Part shown: piece after piece, positions 28,649 to 38,536 of the stretch | Position numbering within the stretch: the stretch's first letter is position 1 | How the letters are laid out: every line of letters starts with the position of its first letter | Virus record (IMG/VR): IMGVR_UViG_3300023210_000036 | Location: 1 to 60,504 of that record | Length of the DNA: 60,504 nucleotides | Strand: one strand, 5' to 3' | Source: a virus | Position numbers and translations under genes: made by a program | The notes under the pieces: model-generated | Told to the model about the DNA's origin: nothing | The model's input: the letters and a program-made list of their open reading frames with translations, nothing else | The model's database searches: none

Positions 28649-31600
28649 TTATTTTAGTTTTCTTTTTAAATCTGCTACTTCACTGGTAAGTTCTTTGACA
28701 GCTTCTATTAATAGTGGCACAAGCTTAGAGTAATCAACTGTAAGATAATCTTTACCAGATTTAGAAATATACTCTCCATCATCATTTAATTCATCCTCTA
28801 AGTAATCTATTGGAGCAAGACCCACTGCTTCGGGCAATACTGCGTTAACTGATTGGGCAGATAATCCAACTTGTTGTTTTTTATTATCAAAACCTAAAGA
28901 TTTTGCCAAATCATTTTCAACATAGGTAAATCCCTCAAGAGAATTAATTTTATCTAACGCATTTTCAATATTACCTGTTTTAGTTTTAAGTCTTTCATCT
29001 GAGAAATATGCAGTAATGTTACCTGTACAAACAAAGTCTTGATTTACTCTAGTATATGAACTACTGCATTGCAATCTTTGTGAACCACTGGTTGATACAG
29101 TCCATTGACCAGTAGTAAATTCCATTTTTGTAGTGGTGTCCCCCGTATGAGCAATAGCAGCTGGAACATATAAAGTAGAAGAAACAGTAACAGATCCTTG
29201 TAAAAAAGCATTACTTGTTACTACAAGTTGTCCTGTTATTACATTTCCATTGCTTGATATACTAGATAGTCCAACATCAGAAGGTGTAGTAGAAAATGGT
29301 AAATCATCAACATTGCAAAACAATACATCTTCAGCACCATCACTATATAATAGTTTATCATTTACATCAAGTGTAGTTCCTGTTGCATCCGTTGTTGCAA
29401 GGATTATATTAGACCCACCTGCATAATCTGGAGACACTGTTCCTGAACCAGTAAATGTTCCACCAGTTAAACCCTGACCTGTTCCTACACTTGTAACTGT
29501 TCCTCCACCTGCAACCCAAGACATAGTACCCGTAGTGGTAGAAGACAAGACCTTATTTGCACTTCCCGGAAGTTGAGGTAGTATATATGTTGCACCTGTA
29601 GCAAAAGTGTCAGGAGCTCTTAAAGAAATTGCTGTAGTACCATTACTTGAAATACCTCTAAGCTTTAATAAACTAGCGGTGGTTGAAGCAGCTGCTACTA
29701 TTACATCAGTTCCAAAGTAGGTATTACCTGCTGAAAAAATTGAAAGATAACCTCCAGAAGAATTCAGTATTGATAAAGTAGAACTAGATCCTAATGTTAA
29801 TGTCCTGCTTGTTGCAGCAGGTACAGAAAGATTTATAGATCCAATATTTGTATTTGCAGTTGCATATCCACTATCATTAGTCCATTGAGATATATTACCA
29901 CTCTTATTGGTGAATGTTTGAGTATTACTTGCCGTAGTAGTACCTGTATTAGTCGTGTAACCCTCACCATTGGTCAACTGATTGTTGTTGGTAGGGAAGC
30001 CTGTAGCCGTTAAGTTGCTCAGGCCATTTCTAGTCAACGTAAGTGTTCCACCTGAGTATGATGCACCACTCACATAGTAGTTGCTGTTATCATCATTTGG
30101 ATTAAAGGTAATAGTGTCAGTACTAACATCTGTCGTGATAGTCATACCACCCGCTGCAACTAGTGTTAATGTGTCATTATTGCTATCAGCAACCACTGTT
30201 GATTGACCACTTACTGCAATATTCTTAAATATGTTCTGTGATGAACCTTTGTCTGAGTTGGTTACCGTTACTGTACCACTTGTCCCACCACCACTAATAC
30301 CTGCACCGGCAGTAACGCCTGTGATGTCTCCTTGAGGTGCTAATGCTATAAGACTTGATATTGCAATCTCTTTGACCGTTGTGTCAGTGTTATCTTCATA
30401 CAGAATCTTGTCAAGCGTGGTTATCGTAGTGCCTGCTCCTGCGCCATCCACAAGGTTTCCTGACCCTGCATAGTCTACATTTACAGTTACGCCACCGGAA
30501 GTACCACCACCAGTTAATCCTGTGCCAGCAGTTACAGCAGTGATGTCACCTAGGTTGGTTGTATAACCGGAATCATTAGTCCACTGGCTAATATTGCCTG
30601 ACTTATTAGTGAAAGTTTGGGTATTGCTTGCAGTAGTTGTTCCTGTATTGGTTGTCCACCCCAAATTGTTATTGAATATGCTAAGGGGGATAGATGAAAT
30701 AAGTTGCTTGTTGTTTGTCGTGCCATTTACAGCAACCAAGCTATCTGTAGCAATCAATGTTCCACCTGCGCCTAATTCATTTAGGTCTAAGGATAGTGCT
30801 ATTGTTTGGGCAGCGGCTTGATTCAGTGTAAAGGATGTCGCACCATCAAGCCCTGTTCCTGTGGTGACTGTGATTGTAGAATTGTTTACCGTTGGCAATG
30901 ATGCAGAAGTGATGTACCCCGCGTCATTGGTCCATTGATTATTACTACCAGACTTATTGGTAAACGTCTGTGTGTTACTAGCGGTAGTAGTTCCTAAATT
31001 GGAAGTATAATTCGCAGGGTTAGTTGCATTATAAGGAGTAAACCCTAATCCACTTGTAACATTAGCTGACGTTAAAGATAACGTTCCTCCTAAAGTTATT
31101 GTACCTGTGCTTGTAATAGTACCTCCTGTAAGTGTTAAACCACTTACAGTACCAGATGTTCCTACACTTGTTACACCCGATGAAGTTGCATAATTTTGAT
31201 TTTTTACAAAGGCTGTAGATGCGGCATTTGTTGAATTATCAGTATTTGTCATGGTGGGGACAATGATTGCTGATGTAAATGTCTTTGTATTAGCAAGATT
31301 TTGATTACCCGTGGTTCTAATCACAGTTGCATCAACTTGTATATTATTTGCATTAGCTGTTATACCAGCCCCTCCCACAACATCTAATGTGGGATTTGTA
31401 GTAGAAGTGCCTGTCTGAGTCATACCAGCTCCGGCTGTTACAGATGTTACTGTACCTTGTGGATTACTAAATGACGTAGTTAAAGTACCAGCATCTTGTT
31501 GTGTAAGTGTTAATGTTATTGTAGAAGATCCTGAATCACTAAATCCAGTAATCATATTATCATATGCTGAATTAGATTCTGTTGATCCACCACCTGACCA

Positions 31601-32794
31601 GGTTACTGCACCCCCAACAGTTAAATCATCTGTAGTGCTATTAAATGTTAATCCTGTATCACTTATAATGTTAGATGCACTATTCCAAAAAGCTACTCTC
31701 CCAGATGAACCACTACCTGTTACATTACCTACTTGTGTGTTATCAATTTTAGTCCATGTAGTATGAAATACCGCCCAATCTCCGACTTCCCAATCTGTTT
31801 CTCCATTTAAATTAGTTGAACCAGCTACAGATACTATATAATAATACCCTGAAGTTCCTGATGATGATGTTAGGGTTGGTGAATTTGTATTTGCATTCCA
31901 AGGTCCTTGGTAAGATAATACTCCTGTTACAGCTGTATTAATAGCAGTTTGAATTTGAGCACCAGTTGCTAATGCAGCAGAACCACTACTAACTGTAGCT
32001 GTTACTGGTGTTAATGTTTTTGCTGTTGTTCCAGCAGAAGCTAAAGTAGAACTATTCCCAGTTGCAACGGTGTTTACTTGTCCTGTATCTCCAGTTGTTA
32101 CTGCTGTTACCCTTCCATATGCATCTACTGTAATATTATCTATCTTAGTACTATTTGATGTAGAACCATAACTTCCAGCTCCAACACCACCAGTTGCCAT
32201 GTTGATAGTAATTGTTTCATTAGTACCCTGATTAGTTGTAAAGTCACCACCAGTAGTTAAATTTGTACCTGCAGATATAGTTATTGTTGCATCATTTACT
32301 GTAGGTAAAGATGCAGAGGTTATAAAGTTTGCATCATTATTAAATATACTTAGACCTATTTCATTAGCTGCTTTTCTTCTTTGTGCACTACTATCTAATA
32401 CAATAAACTCATCTGTACCAGTCATTGCTGCAGTCATATCTGTAAATTCAGATAAATCTAAACTAAGTGAAGTAGCGCCAGAATCTAAACCAGCACTTAA
32501 TGTAATTTCAGTTAAATCTAATGTAACAGCAAATGTAGAATTACCAGCTTGATTAGCTGTAAATGTAGCACCACCATTAAGTCCTGTATTGGTAGTCATA
32601 GTGAGTGTACCATTACCCGCTGATGGTAAGGCAACCCAGTCCACAGTTGATCCTGTAGTACTAAGTACTTGACCTGACGTTCCGGCAGATCCATTAATAT
32701 CAAGCAATGTACCGCCCGCTTCTAAACTTACCGCTGTAGATATATTATTTCCAGATATATCCAATAACCTTTGTGTTCCTGTTACTGTAGCCAT
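28649..32794 (-). CDS. Tail fibre with C-terminal S74 self-cleaving chaperone, 1381 aa
   Basis: Residues 1-1259 are a repetitive Gly/Ser/Thr-rich beta-structured shaft. Three near-copies of a unit with ASNTQTFTNKSG ... QWTND[SA]GY lie in its middle and late parts. The C-terminus (about 1260-1381) is an intramolecular chaperone of the peptidase S74 type: SDERLK at 1265-1270 gives the Ser/Lys pair spaced five apart, followed by GFTYVEN, QQVGLSAQSVNAVLPEAV and a final coiled coil (LIEAVKELTSEVADLKRKL). Family knowledge says the chaperone trimerises the shaft and cuts itself off before Ser1265 or Asp1266. A GC-rich patch inside the gene (about 29960-30980) suggests recombination. The receptor is unknown. 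Confidence 0.9.
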   Translation of the reverse strand: MATVTGTQRLLDISGNNISTAVSLEAGGTLLDINGSAGTSGQVLSTTGSTVDWVALPSAGNGTLTMTTNTGLNGGATFTANQAGNSTFAVTLDLTEITLSAGLDSGATSLSLDLSEFTDMTAAMTGTDEFIVLDSSAQRRKAANEIGLSIFNNDANFITSASLPTVNDATITISAGTNLTTGGDFTTNQGTNETITINMATGGVGAGSYGSTSNSTKIDNITVDAYGRVTAVTTGDTGQVNTVATGNSSTLASAGTTAKTLTPVTATVSSGSAALATGAQIQTAINTAVTGVLSYQGPWNANTNSPTLTSSSGTSGYYYIVSVAGSTNLNGETDWEVGDWAVFHTTWTKIDNTQVGNVTGSGSSGRVAFWNSASNIISDTGLTFNSTTDDLTVGGAVTWSGGGSTESNSAYDNMITGFSDSGSSTITLTLTQQDAGTLTTSFSNPQGTVTSVTAGAGMTQTGTSTTNPTLDVVGGAGITANANNIQVDATVIRTTGNQNLANTKTFTSAIIVPTMTNTDNSTNAASTAFVKNQNYATSSGVTSVGTSGTVSGLTLTGGTITSTGTITLGGTLSLTSANVTSGLGFTPYNATNPANYTSNLGTTTASNTQTFTNKSGSNNQWTNDAGYITSASLPTVNNSTITVTTGTGLDGATSFTLNQAAAQTIALSLDLNELGAGGTLIATDSLVAVNGTTNNKQLISSIPLSIFNNNLGWTTNTGTTTASNTQTFTNKSGNISQWTNDSGYTTNLGDITAVTAGTGLTGGGTSGGVTVNVDYAGSGNLVDGAGAGTTITTLDKILYEDNTDTTVKEIAISSLIALAPQGDITGVTAGAGISGGGTSGTVTVTNSDKGSSQNIFKNIAVSGQSTVVADSNNDTLTLVAAGGMTITTDVSTDTITFNPNDDNSNYYVSGASYSGGTLTLTRNGLSNLTATGFPTNNNQLTNGEGYTTNTGTTTASNTQTFTNKSGNISQWTNDSGYATANTNIGSINLSVPAATSRTLTLGSSSTLSILNSSGGYLSIFSAGNTYFGTDVIVAAASTTASLLKLRGISSNGTTAISLRAPDTFATGATYILPQLPGSANKVLSSTTTGTMSWVAGGGTVTSVGTGQGLTGGTFTGSGTVSPDYAGGSNIILATTDATGTTLDVNDKLLYSDGAEDVLFCNVDDLPFSTTPSDVGLSSISSNGNVITGQLVVTSNAFLQGSVTVSSTLYVPAAIAHTGDTTTKMEFTTGQWTVSTSGSQRLQCSSSYTRVNQDFVCTGNITAYFSDERLKTKTGNIENALDKINSLEGFTYVENDLAKSLGFDNKKQQVGLSAQSVNAVLPEAVGLAPIDYLEDELNDDGEYISKSGKDYLTVDYSKLVPLLIEAVKELTSEVADLKRKLK
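29866..31005 (-). repeat. Three-copy repeat within the S74 fibre gene
   Basis: Copies at about 29866-29958, 30561-30656 and 30913-31005 each encode a unit containing ASNTQTFTNKSG and QWTND[SA]GY. Copies two and three are almost identical in protein but differ at many third codon positions, so the protein sequence is under selection or the copies diverged through recombination. They mark the edges of the GC-rich patch. Confidence 0.75.
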
Positions 32795-32795
32795 A

Positions 32796-34535
32796 TTATA
32801 TTTTTTTGCCTTTTAGTTTAAATCTTGTCATTCTATTCTTTATAGACGGATTCATTTCTGAAGCATACTTTGTTCCAAAAGTAATAAAATCTTTTTCATA
32901 ACCCATTTTATAAGCATTTTTTGAAACATCTCCTGAGCCACTCACTTTGCAAAGTAATGTATTTCCTGATGAAGAAAAGTTATGTTCTGCTGTTTCTGTT
33001 CCACTATATGACTCCCAAGTTGTTCCGTCATCGTTAGATACAAAAAATGATAAAGTGCACCCGGAGGGTGTAAAATAATCTGGTCTATTCCAAAATACAA
33101 AATCTATATTAGCTGAATTAGCCAATGTATAATCACCATACTTTATTGTCCAATTTGCAATTAACTCATTTTTATATGTATCACTCCAAATTCTAAATGC
33201 ATGCCCATCTGCTCCATACCCTACTTGAACCCACCATGCAGTTCCATTATCCGAATACATCCTTACTATTGGAGTTCCATAATCACTTCTATATGACCTA
33301 CCTCTACCTAAAGAAGTAGTATCTTCGGTTGTACTTTCATATCTGTAAAGGGATACTATTCTATTATTGTCTTCATCAACCCATCCAGGATTCATGGCCC
33401 TACCTCTATCACCCGATGTTGGTATAAAGTCAGGATAGCCAACCATTTTATCCGTAGGTTGATTAGCTGTTGCGGATTGATATTTTGTGCCTACTCTAAA
33501 TTGAATTTCATACTGATTACCAGGTGTAGTACTGTTTACATACCTTTGTGTTATTACAGTGGCTGTATTACCAGAAAAACATGGCGTAACATTAACCTTA
33601 GTTATTCTAGAATTTGTCCCTACCCAAAATACATTTGGAGCATTTACTGGATCTGGTATAAACCAACCTTGTTCATAACCATCATCTCCTTGTCCTGCAT
33701 CACCCATATCACACCATACAGTCTTTGGACTTGCTGTTGAGGCATCTACAACTAATATAAAATTTGCGTTATAATAATAACCATATAAAACTCTATCATT
33801 AACCTCATCATACATCATCCAGTTTCTATAACCATTTCTATCTTGTGCTGCTGAACCGGAGTACATTACATTAGTATCATCTGTTTCTAATCTTTCTTCA
33901 TCACCTGTGTTTAGATTTCTACGCATTACTTTTTTGTAATGATGTGAATCATGATCACCGGCATATATCCATTCTCCTGCTGCTACTAAACCACTAAAAT
34001 AAGATGAACCAACTCTATTAACATATCCACCAGCAGTGTCTTGTGAACCTATAAATACATCTGGATTACTATGTGTAGGTCTTGCATCTTTAACAAATGT
34101 AGTCCCACCATCAACCAAACCACTATAATCAAAAGTAGTATAACCTTCAACATTATATGTCATCGCCACCCCCAACTTATTTACTTTGTCTATAGCTACT
34201 GAAGTTATATGATTATATGTTGTTGATGTATCTCTCCATAGAAATTGACTTTCGTAATACAGCCTTGTCATTGATCCGTCATTATTTAATCTTCTAACGG
34301 CAAATCCATCCCCCCATCCAACGGTAAATATTAAATCACCATCAATTTCATAGCCGTTAGTAAAACCAATAACCCTATCTCCACCATCGTACTCCCCACT
34401 ACCACTACTAATAGTTGTATTGCTCATACCCCTTTTAGACACAGGAACAATAGCAATTTGACCACCGTAGTCACTTGCTGCACATCCCACAATGGTCTGT
34501 ATATCTGCTCTTTCTATGCTAATTGATTTATACAT
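32796..34535 (-). CDS. Putative receptor-binding protein, beta-propeller-like, 579 aa
   Basis: No signal peptide or catalytic motif. The sequence is a chain of beta blades with recurring G-D/W/Y turns (TVGWGDGFAVRRLNNDG; GEWIYAGDHDSHHYKKVMR; DEVNDRVLYGYYYNANF; WVGTNSRITKVNV), which suggests a beta-propeller in about residues 30-330. A second beta region with aromatic-rich strands follows (440-540: TAWWVQVGYGADGHAFRIW). The end is basic (RMTRFKLKGKKI). Encoded between two fibre genes and 1 nt upstream of the S74 fibre, it is a good candidate for a glycan- or protein-binding tip. The propeller call is by eye and should be modelled. Confidence 0.65.
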   Translation of the reverse strand: MYKSISIERADIQTIVGCAASDYGGQIAIVPVSKRGMSNTTISSGSGEYDGGDRVIGFTNGYEIDGDLIFTVGWGDGFAVRRLNNDGSMTRLYYESQFLWRDTSTTYNHITSVAIDKVNKLGVAMTYNVEGYTTFDYSGLVDGGTTFVKDARPTHSNPDVFIGSQDTAGGYVNRVGSSYFSGLVAAGEWIYAGDHDSHHYKKVMRRNLNTGDEERLETDDTNVMYSGSAAQDRNGYRNWMMYDEVNDRVLYGYYYNANFILVVDASTASPKTVWCDMGDAGQGDDGYEQGWFIPDPVNAPNVFWVGTNSRITKVNVTPCFSGNTATVITQRYVNSTTPGNQYEIQFRVGTKYQSATANQPTDKMVGYPDFIPTSGDRGRAMNPGWVDEDNNRIVSLYRYESTTEDTTSLGRGRSYRSDYGTPIVRMYSDNGTAWWVQVGYGADGHAFRIWSDTYKNELIANWTIKYGDYTLANSANIDFVFWNRPDYFTPSGCTLSFFVSNDDGTTWESYSGTETAEHNFSSSGNTLLCKVSGSGDVSKNAYKMGYEKDFITFGTKYASEMNPSIKNRMTRFKLKGKKI

Positions 34536-34684
34536 TGTTCTATTTCAAATTTAAGTAGTTGTATCATTTCATCATTAAACCCATATCCAGGTTGCATTAA
34601 AAATTCTTCTTGTAAAGCCAATTCATATTCAGCTAAACAATTTAACCAATATTCTCTATCTGTATCTGGTTCCATTATATCCAT
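34514..34684 (-). CDS. Small acidic helical protein, 56 aa, coupled between fibre genes
   Basis: ATG at 34684, one base after the stop of the 481-residue fibre; stop at 34514, overlapping the start of the 579-residue gene by 22 nt. Product begins MDIMEPDTDREYWLNCLAEY and is helical and acidic, rich in Glu, Leu and Tyr. It fills an otherwise unexplained 150-nt gap in a tightly packed operon, which supports it as real. It may be an assembly chaperone or a translational-coupling peptide. I know no homologue. Confidence 0.6.
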   Translation of the reverse strand: MDIMEPDTDREYWLNCLAEYELALQEEFLMQPGYGFNDEMIQLLKFEIEQCINQLA

Positions 34685-34685
34685 T

Positions 34686-36131
34686 TTAAGTTGTTGTTAT
34701 TTCAACCCAAAACTGGTGATAATTACTACTGGTATTTACATCTCTCATATAAGATGCATTTTGTCCACTGTATACTAATATTGCATTTGCTCTTAGTAAT
34801 GCCCCTAGAGTTGTTGTTGAGTCCATCCATATTTCTATATGATCAATAAATCTTGATATAGGTTTTTCATACTGCACATAATAAGCTGTATTTAAATTTA
34901 TAACTGTCATATTTGTAACTGACAAAGCACCAACTGTATAAACTTTGCTTACTGTACCAGCAGTAGAATAAAGCCCGCCTTTTACAGCAAATACACGGTA
35001 AGACATTGTACCTCCAGTTGTAAAGGTTGTATCTACTACTGTCATAGTAGCTGAAAAATCTGTTGGAGTTATTTGAGCTATAAGACCATAATCTCCACCA
35101 TCATCTGAAGACCATACTTGATAGTAACCTATATCTGTTGTTGAAGACTGATTAAACTGTATCTCTATAGTTTCGCCTACAATAGTAGCAACTAAACTTC
35201 CGGGTGTTGCAGGAGTGGCCGGTGCAACATATGTTGGAACCCAAGAAGCTGTTAATGTACCACCATCCTGCTGGGTAGCTGTTAGTGTTTTAGTAGCTAC
35301 ACCCGTTACAGCCAGTAATGTAATTGTATCATCATAAGCACTATTCCACTCTGTTGAGTTACCCCCTGCTGCATATATAATATTTGGTACATAGAAACTG
35401 TTTCCATTAAAAGTAAAACCGTTTGTACTTGTTATTCCGCTTGCTGAATTCCAATAAGCCACCCTTTGATTAACACCAGATCCTGTTACTGTACCTTGTG
35501 GTACACCAGACACTGCGGTATCTACATAAGTTTTAGTTGCCCCATCTTGTGCTGATGTTGGATCTACTAAATTTGTTATTCTTGCTTGTGAATTAAGATC
35601 TAATTGAGTTGCATTTCTTAATCTTAATTTATCATCAGTAGTATCGTCAATTGTATCTAAATAAACAGTTGTTGAACCATTAAATATAAGTCCTTCACCT
35701 GGATCATTAAAAGATAATTGATTAACTCCGGTTATATTATAATTAGAACCACTAACACCTCCATTAGCATTTGTTAATCCGTCTATACCCCCATCTGCAC
35801 CTATCTTACCAGTAAAACTTTTAACACCGGCTACACTTTGATTAGTGCTTAAATCAACATATCTACCATCTAAATTTTGGGAAAGGGTAGATAGACCAAC
35901 ACGCACTAGAGTAAGTGCGCCAGTGGATGTATTAAACCCCGTACTCGTTACATAATAATCAGTGGAGCTTGTTCCTGCACCTATATAGGATAGTAGAGTG
36001 GCACCTGTAACATATTTTATTACACCACCATCTGACATTAAAAATTTATCTGTATCAGAACCTATTACTGATATTGTAGATACTGTTAATTCTCCAGTTA
36101 TACTTTGGGATGATAAAAATTTTATTGCCAT
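34686..36131 (-). CDS. Tail/head fibre protein with FN3-like domain, 481 aa
   Basis: N-terminus MAIKFLSSQSITGELTVSTI matches the start of the adjacent 757-residue fibre (MAIKFLTGLDVTGNVDLNQN), so the two share an attachment domain. Residues about 20-290 are repetitive beta fibre sequence (RNATQLDLNSQARITNLVDPTSAQDGATK-type adapter). Residues about 300-400 look like a fibronectin III-like fold (PATPGSLVATIVGETIEIQF; MSYRVFAVKGGLYS), followed by a second beta domain to the end. A terminator at 36170 separates it from the 757-residue gene. Likely an alternative or second fibre binding the same base. Confidence 0.75.
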   Translation of the reverse strand: MAIKFLSSQSITGELTVSTISVIGSDTDKFLMSDGGVIKYVTGATLLSYIGAGTSSTDYYVTSTGFNTSTGALTLVRVGLSTLSQNLDGRYVDLSTNQSVAGVKSFTGKIGADGGIDGLTNANGGVSGSNYNITGVNQLSFNDPGEGLIFNGSTTVYLDTIDDTTDDKLRLRNATQLDLNSQARITNLVDPTSAQDGATKTYVDTAVSGVPQGTVTGSGVNQRVAYWNSASGITSTNGFTFNGNSFYVPNIIYAAGGNSTEWNSAYDDTITLLAVTGVATKTLTATQQDGGTLTASWVPTYVAPATPATPGSLVATIVGETIEIQFNQSSTTDIGYYQVWSSDDGGDYGLIAQITPTDFSATMTVVDTTFTTGGTMSYRVFAVKGGLYSTAGTVSKVYTVGALSVTNMTVINLNTAYYVQYEKPISRFIDHIEIWMDSTTTLGALLRANAILVYSGQNASYMRDVNTSSNYHQFWVEITTT

Positions 36132-36169
36132 AATTGCGTTTATGTATTGCTAAGATAAGGGTTTAAGGT

Positions 36170-36208
36170 AAAAAGGGAGCACAAAATATATATTATTTAA
36201 GTGCCCCC
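36170..36208 (-). terminator. Rho-independent terminator between two fibre genes
   Basis: Minus strand GGGGGCAC ... GTGCTCCC (36208-36201 with 36182-36175, one A-C mismatch in 8 bp) followed by TTTTT. The 18-nt loop contains a further AT-rich self-complementary stretch. It would end or attenuate transcription after the 757-residue fibre gene, before the 481-residue one. Confidence 0.75.
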
Positions 36209-36228
36209 TCTTACCCTTAATTTTTAAT

Positions 36229-38502
36229 TTACCAAACTTTTGACATCACAACTCTAATATAATTTATTGCAACCGAACTTGAGGTGCTCATAGATATAAG
36301 ACCTGATGATGGATTTGCCGTTGTTTTTAAAAATACTTGTTCACCTGTAGATGCTATATATGTTTGAATTATCCATTGTCCAGAAGTCCCCAACCCATGA
36401 GTACCAGCCGCAATAGTCCATGATGACCCTGCTACGGCAGGAAATGTACTAGTATATGTTGTACTAGCTAAAACAGATGGTGTAACTGCAGTAAGATCAT
36501 CTGTTCCAGCAAGAGCAAGAGCATCTGTAGATAATTTAATAATACCCAGTGTACTTTCCGTTGCTTGGGCATATGTTGTATTTGTTGGTGTTGCCCAAGT
36601 ACCATTCCCTTTTAAGAAGGTAGAAGTAGTACCCCCGCTTGGTACATAACCCACCTTATTTGTTCCACCATATACATTAGATGTTAAGGTTAATTGAGTT
36701 CCTGAAATACTAGGTGTTAATGGTACAGTTTGTCCACTTCCAGTAGCTGCAACAACAGAAACAAGACCTGTATCATCATTTACCCATGGTACGTTAACTA
36801 CTAGTTGACCGCTGGCATTGTTAGTAACACCGTATGTTCTGTTAGCCGTTGTTGTTTGTGATTGAGCTGTGGGTGTAGAGCCAGTAGTGTATCTTAATTT
36901 ACCTAAACCAAGAGTAGAGGTGGTCATGGTAGTATAGGTGGTATTAGTACCTGTTATAGTAAGTGTACCACCTGACATTGCTGTTGAAACAGAACCAGAA
37001 CCAGCTATAGTTAATGTAGCTGTAGGACTGCCAGCAGAAGATCCTCCCGTATCTCCATTAATAGTTTTCCAAAGATCTTGAACTATGTTTGGAGAAGTGT
37101 TGGTTAATGTTGCCACACCTGCAACAGTGTTGGAAGATATACCAGTCCCTGTCGGGTTTACATACATTAAACCAACTGTCGAGTTAGTTGCAAGATCTGT
37201 ATCAGATTGAACAACTATAAAATCACCTTCAACAGAAGTTCCTACAGCAGCGGCTGTTTGAACTATAACTGAATCACCAGGTGTTAGAGGAGTAGCTGTG
37301 TTTCCAAAGAAATTACCAGCTACTGTTACCACATAGTAATCACCAACTGCTACCGCAACTCTCGATCCTCCAGACGTTAAATTACCACCACCAACTATTG
37401 CACCGGTGTTAGCATTAAACCCACCTTTAAATTCTAACAATCCTGTTAGTGAGGACTGAACAAATGCAGTGGTGGCTATTTTTGTACTACTATCTCCAGA
37501 AGCTGGAGTAACAACATAACCATAACCACTACCATCTCTTGCTACAACTTTAGAAGCTGTAGCAGTTGTTGTTCCATCTACATTTACGGTTAATGTCCTA
37601 GTGATTCCAACGGTAGCAAGATTTGTTGTAGCATAAGTACCACCAGCTATGTCAACTACATTACCTTGACTAACTGTAGTTCCAGATCCAGTATCTGCAT
37701 CTAGGTTAAAAGAGGACATCGTACCAGTACCACCCGTATAAGAAATTGTAACGCCTCCACCTCCATTACCTATAGCAGATATATTACTTCCTGCTAGTAT
37801 ACTTATAGTATCACCATCACTTATTGTAGTGTCGGTACCTGAACTACCTGCTAATGTTAATTCATTAAACGGTAAAGCGTTAGTTATCGTTGGTACGGGT
37901 CCGGTAGCATTAGTTATACTTATACCAGCTCCTGCAGTTAATCCAGTTATATCACCTTGAGGAATAGCGGGAAAAGTTGTTAAATTTCCTGCTCCATCAA
38001 TATATTGAGAAGCAGATCCTGCCATTGTAATAGCAAGAGTTCCTGAAGTGGTAACTGCAGAACCTGTGGTAAATGCATTACCTCCGTGAGATATGCCAAC
38101 GCTTTCTACTGTACCAGTATTAGTTGTAGCATCTGTTGTAACTGTAAGAGTATTTGATGCTCTGGTTACGAGTATACCAGCTGATGATGAACCTGCTCCA
38201 ACTATTAATACATTGTCAAGAGTTCCATCTGATCCATCAAGTTGTACACCTGCTGTACCATTTGTAGAACCAACACCAAATAACTCATATGTAGTGTTAT
38301 CATCTGACCCAGTATCTTCTAAGGATGTCCAAGCACCATCTGCATAAAGTTTTAATTTATTAGTACTAGTGTTAAAATAGATTTGTCCTTCAACCCCTGC
38401 TGGATCAGCACTTAAGTTTTCAATTCTTGGTTTTACAAGTTGATTTTGATTTAAATCTACATTTCCCGTGACATCTAGACCTGTTAGAAATTTAATTGCC
38501 AT
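36229..38502 (-). CDS. Tail fibre protein, 757 aa
   Basis: N-terminal about 60 residues (MAIKFLTGLDVTGNVDLNQN; PAGVEGQIYFNTSTNKLKLY) are the fibre adapter type that binds the tail or head; the LxxDxxGxxGQxYFNT pattern is common in phage fibres. The remaining 700 residues are low-complexity beta-helical shaft rich in Thr, Gly, Ser and Val, with repeated GDITGLTAGAG-type units also found in the S74 fibre. The C-terminus ends INYIRVVMSKVW, a plausible tip. No chaperone domain or enzyme motif is seen, so it may need a partner for folding. It is transcribed first in the fibre block and followed by a terminator. Confidence 0.8.
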   Translation of the reverse strand: MAIKFLTGLDVTGNVDLNQNQLVKPRIENLSADPAGVEGQIYFNTSTNKLKLYADGAWTSLEDTGSDDNTTYELFGVGSTNGTAGVQLDGSDGTLDNVLIVGAGSSSAGILVTRASNTLTVTTDATTNTGTVESVGISHGGNAFTTGSAVTTSGTLAITMAGSASQYIDGAGNLTTFPAIPQGDITGLTAGAGISITNATGPVPTITNALPFNELTLAGSSGTDTTISDGDTISILAGSNISAIGNGGGGVTISYTGGTGTMSSFNLDADTGSGTTVSQGNVVDIAGGTYATTNLATVGITRTLTVNVDGTTTATASKVVARDGSGYGYVVTPASGDSSTKIATTAFVQSSLTGLLEFKGGFNANTGAIVGGGNLTSGGSRVAVAVGDYYVVTVAGNFFGNTATPLTPGDSVIVQTAAAVGTSVEGDFIVVQSDTDLATNSTVGLMYVNPTGTGISSNTVAGVATLTNTSPNIVQDLWKTINGDTGGSSAGSPTATLTIAGSGSVSTAMSGGTLTITGTNTTYTTMTTSTLGLGKLRYTTGSTPTAQSQTTTANRTYGVTNNASGQLVVNVPWVNDDTGLVSVVAATGSGQTVPLTPSISGTQLTLTSNVYGGTNKVGYVPSGGTTSTFLKGNGTWATPTNTTYAQATESTLGIIKLSTDALALAGTDDLTAVTPSVLASTTYTSTFPAVAGSSWTIAAGTHGLGTSGQWIIQTYIASTGEQVFLKTTANPSSGLISMSTSSSVAINYIRVVMSKVW

Positions 38503-38536
38503 AATATTTTTATTTTACTTTGTTATATTTGTATTG

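Noticed and set aside
28649-38502. Tandem repeats as a CRISPR array or mobile element
   Set aside because: The repeats are in frame within fibre genes, differ in length and encode Gly/Ser/Thr-rich shaft; no spacers or transposase are present.
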